This document shows positions 59,593 to 64,000 of a stretch of 64,000 nucleotides of DNA, in pieces. The notes beneath the pieces were generated by a model, which saw only the letters and a program-made list of their open reading frames with translations, had not been told where the DNA came from and made no database searches. The stretch covers positions 82,223,914 to 82,287,913 of the forward strand of contig CM036158.1 of NCBI GenBank assembly GCA_020631735.1, read 5' to 3'. How positions within the stretch are numbered: the first letter of the stretch is position 1; every line of letters starts with the position of its first letter. The stretch comes from Saccharum officinarum (lineage: Eukaryota; Streptophyta; Magnoliopsida; Poales; Poaceae). The translations under genes and the position numbers were made by a program.

Positions 59593-61620
59593 TGCTAACG
59601 TGGCACCACGTTAGAGGAGGTAAGTCAAATGAGATTGAAAGTTTAAAGAGGTAAATAAGACTTGAAATATTTTTTATAAAGAATATCTAAAAAATAATAA
59701 AAATTCAAAAACTGTTGAAATATACTTTTTACATGGGAAAAAGTGCAATTAAAAATCCTAAACCTGGTTTAATCTTGAAAATTCATAAAAAACAATTATT
59801 TTAGCTCGAAAAATTATGAGACATGTTTTGGATTTTTCTAAAATCATGCTCTATGTTATGGTGCCTAGCTTGAAATTATTTGAATATTTATGAACTCATT
59901 TTGGTGCTTATGTTCTAGTAGAGGCTCCCGTATCTATTTGTCGGCGTCTGGTCCCGCGGGGGTCTTAAGCCAACGAGTGAATCAAATGTTGCGTGTCCCT
60001 AATCTGGATGGTGATGCAAGGAGGATACACGGAGGTTTATCCTGGTTCGGGCAAAAGAAGGCCCTACGTCCAGCGGGGAGGGGGAGTATTGTATTTCCTT
60101 GCACCTAAGTGCTTGCGTAGGGTTACAAGCTGTGAGAGAGGGAACCGAGCCCAGGTCTTAAAGGAAAAATGAGAGTACAAAGAAGATTGCTTGAGATATT
60201 GATCTTCTTTGGTGGGATAGAGACTGGTTTCTCGTTGTCTGTTGTTTGTTGTTCGTCTGCCCCCCCTTTAGAGCCCCGGCCTGCCCTTTTATAGGGTAAG
60301 AGGAGGCAGAGACGTCGGGGTGCCTTTGAAGTGAAGTTTGGTCGATCCCTGTAGAGGTGGCTGTAGCGACGTGCTCCGGGAATGGCCGGCCATCCTGGAC
60401 ACCATGGTGACGTAGAGGACGAGACGGTGAAAAGACCCCGAGTCCTATGCCACGTTGGCCTTTTCTCCCTGCTGACCGATGATTGGTCGAGGCTGGGTCA
60501 AGGCTAGGTCGAGGACGGGTGGATAAGGCCGAATCCCCAAGATCGTGGAGTACGGTCCTTGTCGTATCCTCCCTCGAGGGTGATCGGTGGCAAAATAGTA
60601 CACGGTATGGTGCGTACAGTGACATGTTTTCACCACCCATCCCGGGATGGGCAGTAAAAAGTAAGATTTGACACCGGTACTACTTCCACGTCGGTAAGTG
60701 TTGTAGCCATGATGGTAGGAAGTAGTAGGTGATTGCATTAAATGCTCTGACTTTTGTCTCAGAGTTGGTGAACAAGGTGGGTCGAGCGGTCCGACCCGGG
60801 ATCGTGCGAGTCGGAGATTTCCCGGTAGTCGAGATGCCTAATCGAGCGAGCCTCGTGCGAGTCAGAACGCGGTCGAGGCGTCCTGTCAAGCGTGCCTTGT
60901 ACGAGTCGAAACGTAGTCGAGGCGTTCCGTCGAGCGTGCCTCGTATGAGTCGGAATGTTGTCAAGGCGTTCCGTCCGCTATTTTGGCTCGTCTCGTTTGC
61001 GGGTAGCATTTTGTTTTTCTTAATTGTTGACTGTGGGTACCCCTAGTTTTAGGTACTTGACACTATTATAATTAGTCGATATTGATTATTTCAACTACGC
61101 AGAAGCGCCAGTGAAGCATTGTTAGAACCGTAGTGGGCACTAGTCCCCTGTCCTATATAATTTTTCAAAGTAGTTGTGTTAAACTACATGACAGCATGCA
61201 CCTTTTGTTTAATATACTTAATTTAATTAAGTTTACTGCAATGAATTGTGAAGCATAACAAGATACAAAAATCTAGATGGTAGCACATGGGTCATGATAT
61301 TTGTATAGATAGAATCAAGTGACGTAAGCAAGATATTTCAAGTTAGACACCACAACATAGAGCATGGTTTTAGAAAAAAAAATCCTAAAACTAGTTTCAT
61401 AATTTTTCAAGCTAAATCAAGTTTTCTTTGAATTTTTTAAAATTAAATCAGGTTTTAGGATTTTTAAATATATTATTTTCATGTAATAATATATTTGAAT
61501 AATTTTTAGTTTTTAGATATTTTATAAAAATATTTGTATTCTAATTTACCTTCTCAAACTTTCAACTTAGTCAAATTTACCTCCTTTGAGGTGGTGCCAC
61601 ATCAACCAAACCACTACCGA
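59593..61620. mobile_element. Inverted-repeat element split by a solo LTR
   Basis: The left arm (59593-59890) reads GTGGCACCACGTTAGAGG, GAGGTAA, GAAAGTTT, AAAATCCTAAACCTGG, GCTCGAAAAATTATGA and ATGCTCTATGTTATGGTG. The right arm, complemented (61620 down to about 61325), reads GTGGCACCACCTCAAAGG, GAGGTAAA, GAAAGTTT, AAAATCCTAAAACCTG, GCTTGAAAAATTATGA and ATGCTCTATGTTGTGGTG. So there are two ~300-base inverted arms with a short original spacer. The ends resemble those of the Mutator-like element at 56016-58113. Non-coding. Confidence 0.72.
59939..61062 (-). mobile_element. Solo LTR
   Basis: 1124 bases beginning TGTCGGCGTCTGG and ending AGGTACTTGACA on the plus strand, so TG...CA on either strand, flanked by a perfect 5-bp duplication CTATT (59934-59938 and 61063-61067). 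There is no internal region or second LTR, so this is a solo LTR left by LTR-LTR recombination. The minus orientation is inferred from TGTCAAGTACC as the 5' end and is tentative. Confidence 0.88.
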
Positions 61621-61733
61621 ATGAACGGTTTTTAAGAGTTGAGGAGGGTTAAAAACTGGTTTTTGTACATGAGGGAGGAAAATCGGATTGAGAGCAATAA
61701 TTGAGGAGGTAAATTGAATTTTTTTTTTCGAAA

Positions 61734-62000
61734 CTAGCAAATATGCCCGTGCGTTGCAACAGGAGAGAAAAAATTAATAGAAAAATAAGTATAGGAATGT
61801 TTCATATCTATTTGTGTTTTACCGTTTGTTAAAATTTGAAAGCTATAGTTTATTTTATAATGATAATGACCATGACATCCATATAAGCTAATATTGATAT
61901 TAATATCACAATATACCCTATTAAGTCTATATCGAATTAAAATACAATTGTAACAGAACCGACCAATTATACGAAATTAAGTAAGAAAATCATCCACCAA
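61734..62000 (-). mobile_element. Helitron 3' terminus (element extends rightward)
   Basis: On the minus strand, GTTGCAACGCACGGGCATA and then TTTGCTAG ends at 61734 and is followed by T. This is the canonical grass Helitron 3' end: a hairpin, CTAG, and an A^T target. The element must extend to the right; its 5' TC end is not identified and may lie beyond the inserted retroelement or outside the window, so the stated end is only a minimum. Confidence 0.65.
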
Positions 62001-64000
62001 ACAGACGATTTAACAAACTTAAGCCCGTATAACCCGGTAGTCCGTGAAATCACGACGGATTTCAAACCAACTTACATACCAGCCAAGATCGTAATAAGTT
62101 TAGCGGTCACCATCACAAATTACATAAAAGTTCACGTCGCAGATACATCGGAGTTTAAACATAGTTATTACAAACTAAGTTCAAATAAAAGTAGCGGAAG
62201 CATTTAGTTCAAACCATACACACTCACACAGAGTTTGAAATAAATTGCCAGCTGATGATCATTTCCAACAAAAGCATCAGACGAGACGGAGGGAGTGACC
62301 ACTGCCCAGGGTCCTAAGCTTCACCCATCGCAGGATAAAGACAGTTGATACAGTAGCCGTAATACATCTGTCCATCTGCAACAAGTGGGAACAAAGCCCT
62401 GAGTACGAGAAGGTATTCAGCTAACTTACCCGACATAACCGAAATTAAAATGACACCAAGGATCATGATAGGCTTTATAGTAGGGTAGCTGACTCATTTG
62501 CAGAAGGCATTTTTAGCATTTAAAGAATCTTTTTCAGAATCTTTTGTATCAAGTTAAATCTTTATTAACCTGCTAACTACATTTGCACCTGTACTAGAGT
62601 AACATGTAATTAAACAGGTAAGGATAACCAATGATCATTAACAACTTCCATCATGTCATATTCCATATAACTGTCCAAGTATTCCATCAAGATTACTACG
62701 ATGAAGTAACTCAAGTCAAGTGTTCACTATCCAGTGAACGATGACGATTCGAATCGATTATTAACCAGCTGGTAATTTATTCCTCACACAAATCTCACTC
62801 ACCCGCTAAAGTGAGATATTGGTCACCGAGTCAACTATCCAGGTAAAGTCTCGAGTTTGCCAGGAACCACATGTACCCGGGGACCGTTCGACTGCTCTTT
62901 GGCCTTATCATCGCGCCCCCATGTCCTACCACACCTGCTCCAGTACAGTGCGTTGCGGGCAATCCACTCGGCCCGAATAATCTCCTAGCTTCGCGGTCGA
63001 AAGGTATATTATTCGGTCAGCTAAATGTACGGTATACGTTCAACATGACTCGAGGCCCAACAACGGTCGGTCCTTAATCGACACAGACGGAAAACACTAC
63101 AGTCCGAAACCCTGCAAGTCTCCGTCCGGTCTCAATTTCACATTAACACTTAGTTATTCTAAGATGACATATTTTTTCAAGCAGATCCAGATAACCCTCT
63201 ATAGCTCGCAGGTGACAGGAAATCACCCGACTTCTACCGGTCTAAGCAAGCTAAGCATTTCTTGACTGCGAATACCAAGATCACAAGGATATGGTAGAAC
63301 GAGGGTAAACAAGGTATAATGCAGCAACGGTTGCAAATAACTCCTAAACGTAATGCATCAGTTAAAGTAAAGCATTAATAAAATATTTTCAAACCGGGAG
63401 AGAAATGCTTCGGGGCTTGCCTTTTTTGAAAGAGTTCGGGCGGTAGTCGGGGCACTCTGGAAGATCCTCACCGACCTTCTCGTCGGCTTCGGGCACCTCC
63501 TGCTCTTGCACCTCGGGCTGCTCTTCCGGCTCCTCGGGAACTGCTACCGGAGTTACTTCTTGCGATCCTATATGATGCAAATGTATAAGTGCTCATGCCT
63601 AGGTGCCTTGCAGAGATGACATGTAATGATCATGATAAATAAGATGTAGATGAACAGGTTTACTTTATTGCATAAAGTGGAAATACAACTCTTCTACAAG
63701 GTAGTCCACATCATCCAAGAACATATACTCATATACTACTACAAACATTCTCTACCATGCCAAGTCACCCCAGAAATCTAAGATGCTTCAAAGATACACC
63801 AAAGCAAATCTTATCAACTAATCTTGTATTAACGAGGTTAATTAAGCCCTAGTTGACACTATGTTTGAATAGCAACACTTCTTTTGGTAGCATAGAAAAA
63901 TCTGATAAAATTACAGTGGCTTACTATCATCTAATCTAGCATGCCACAAAAATTTCATTACATTTGGAGTACTAGAACTGCCTACACAAAAATAACAATC
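62001..64000. other. Probable retroelement-derived DNA, unassigned
   Basis: The sequence style (AACCCGGTAGTCCGTG, ACAAGTGGGAACAAAGC, ACCCGGGGACCGTTCG) resembles LTR or untranslated parts of grass Gypsy retrotransposons, but no domain is encoded. An acidic Glu/Pro-rich minus frame at 63389-63580 (63 residues) has no recognisable motif. The class is inferred only. Confidence 0.4.

Noticed and set aside
63389..63580. Acidic Glu/Pro-rich minus-strand frame
   Set aside because: Only 63 codons, low complexity, and set in retroelement-like DNA. Not enough to call a gene.

Overview
This window is plant nuclear DNA from a grass, most likely an Andropogoneae species such as sorghum, sugarcane or Miscanthus. 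The signs are intron-rich genes with plant-specific families, GC-rich 5' coding ends, a monocot-type multicopy gene family, and dense grass-type transposons: MITEs, LINE, LTR, PIF/Harbinger, Helitron, Mutator-like and SINE. There is a run of 100 Ns at 29873-29972. No bacterial, phage, CRISPR, rRNA or true tRNA features were seen.

Layout. 0-3 kb holds a decayed LINE on the minus strand, split by a PIF/Harbinger MITE. 5.3-7.6 kb is a VAN3-binding/FORKED1-like gene (+). 8.8-16.7 kb is a complete 15-exon DRP1-type dynamin gene (+), whose exon 5 is split by a 1966-bp non-autonomous LTR retrotransposon with apparently identical LTRs. 20.1-21.1 kb is an intronless OCTOPUS-like (DUF740) gene (+). 17-24 kb is otherwise MITE-rich spacer with an (AAT)n array. 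27.2-27.8 kb is a broken, unrecognised gene fragment (-). 28.4-31.5 kb holds two LINE fragments around an inverted-repeat structure that contains the N gap. 32.5-35.1 kb is a six-exon PMT-type (DUF248) putative methyltransferase gene (-). 36-42 kb is spacer with repeats and a relic of a gene 3' flank. 42.36-42.75 kb is a small RALF-like peptide gene (+). 45.97-48.05 kb is a PIF/Harbinger-type element that carries only the Myb/SANT-like ORF1. 48.36-49.35 and 53.47-54.44 kb are two copies of a monocot-specific gene family (DUF1618-like); the first is a clear pseudogene, and the second has its 5' flank separated from its coding region by two head-to-tail Helitron-like elements. 56.0-58.1 kb is a Pack-MULE-like element carrying coding-like fragments and a nested SINE. 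59.6-61.6 kb is an inverted-repeat element with a nested solo LTR. From 61.73 kb to the end there is a Helitron 3' terminus followed by retroelement-like DNA.

Two themes stand out. First, the three leading genes (VAN3-binding-like, DRP1, OCTOPUS-like) sit within 16 kb on one strand, and each belongs to a family tied in Arabidopsis to vascular patterning and membrane traffic. Second, almost every otherwise well-conserved coding sequence here (DRP1, PMT, Harbinger ORF1, the second DUF1618-like copy) carries one or more 1-2 nt indels, mostly in short homopolymers, while splice sites and flanking protein sequence are intact. That pattern fits uncorrected long-read consensus errors better than independent gene death. 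The LTR insertion in DRP1 and the nonsense codons in the first DUF1618-like copy cannot be explained that way.
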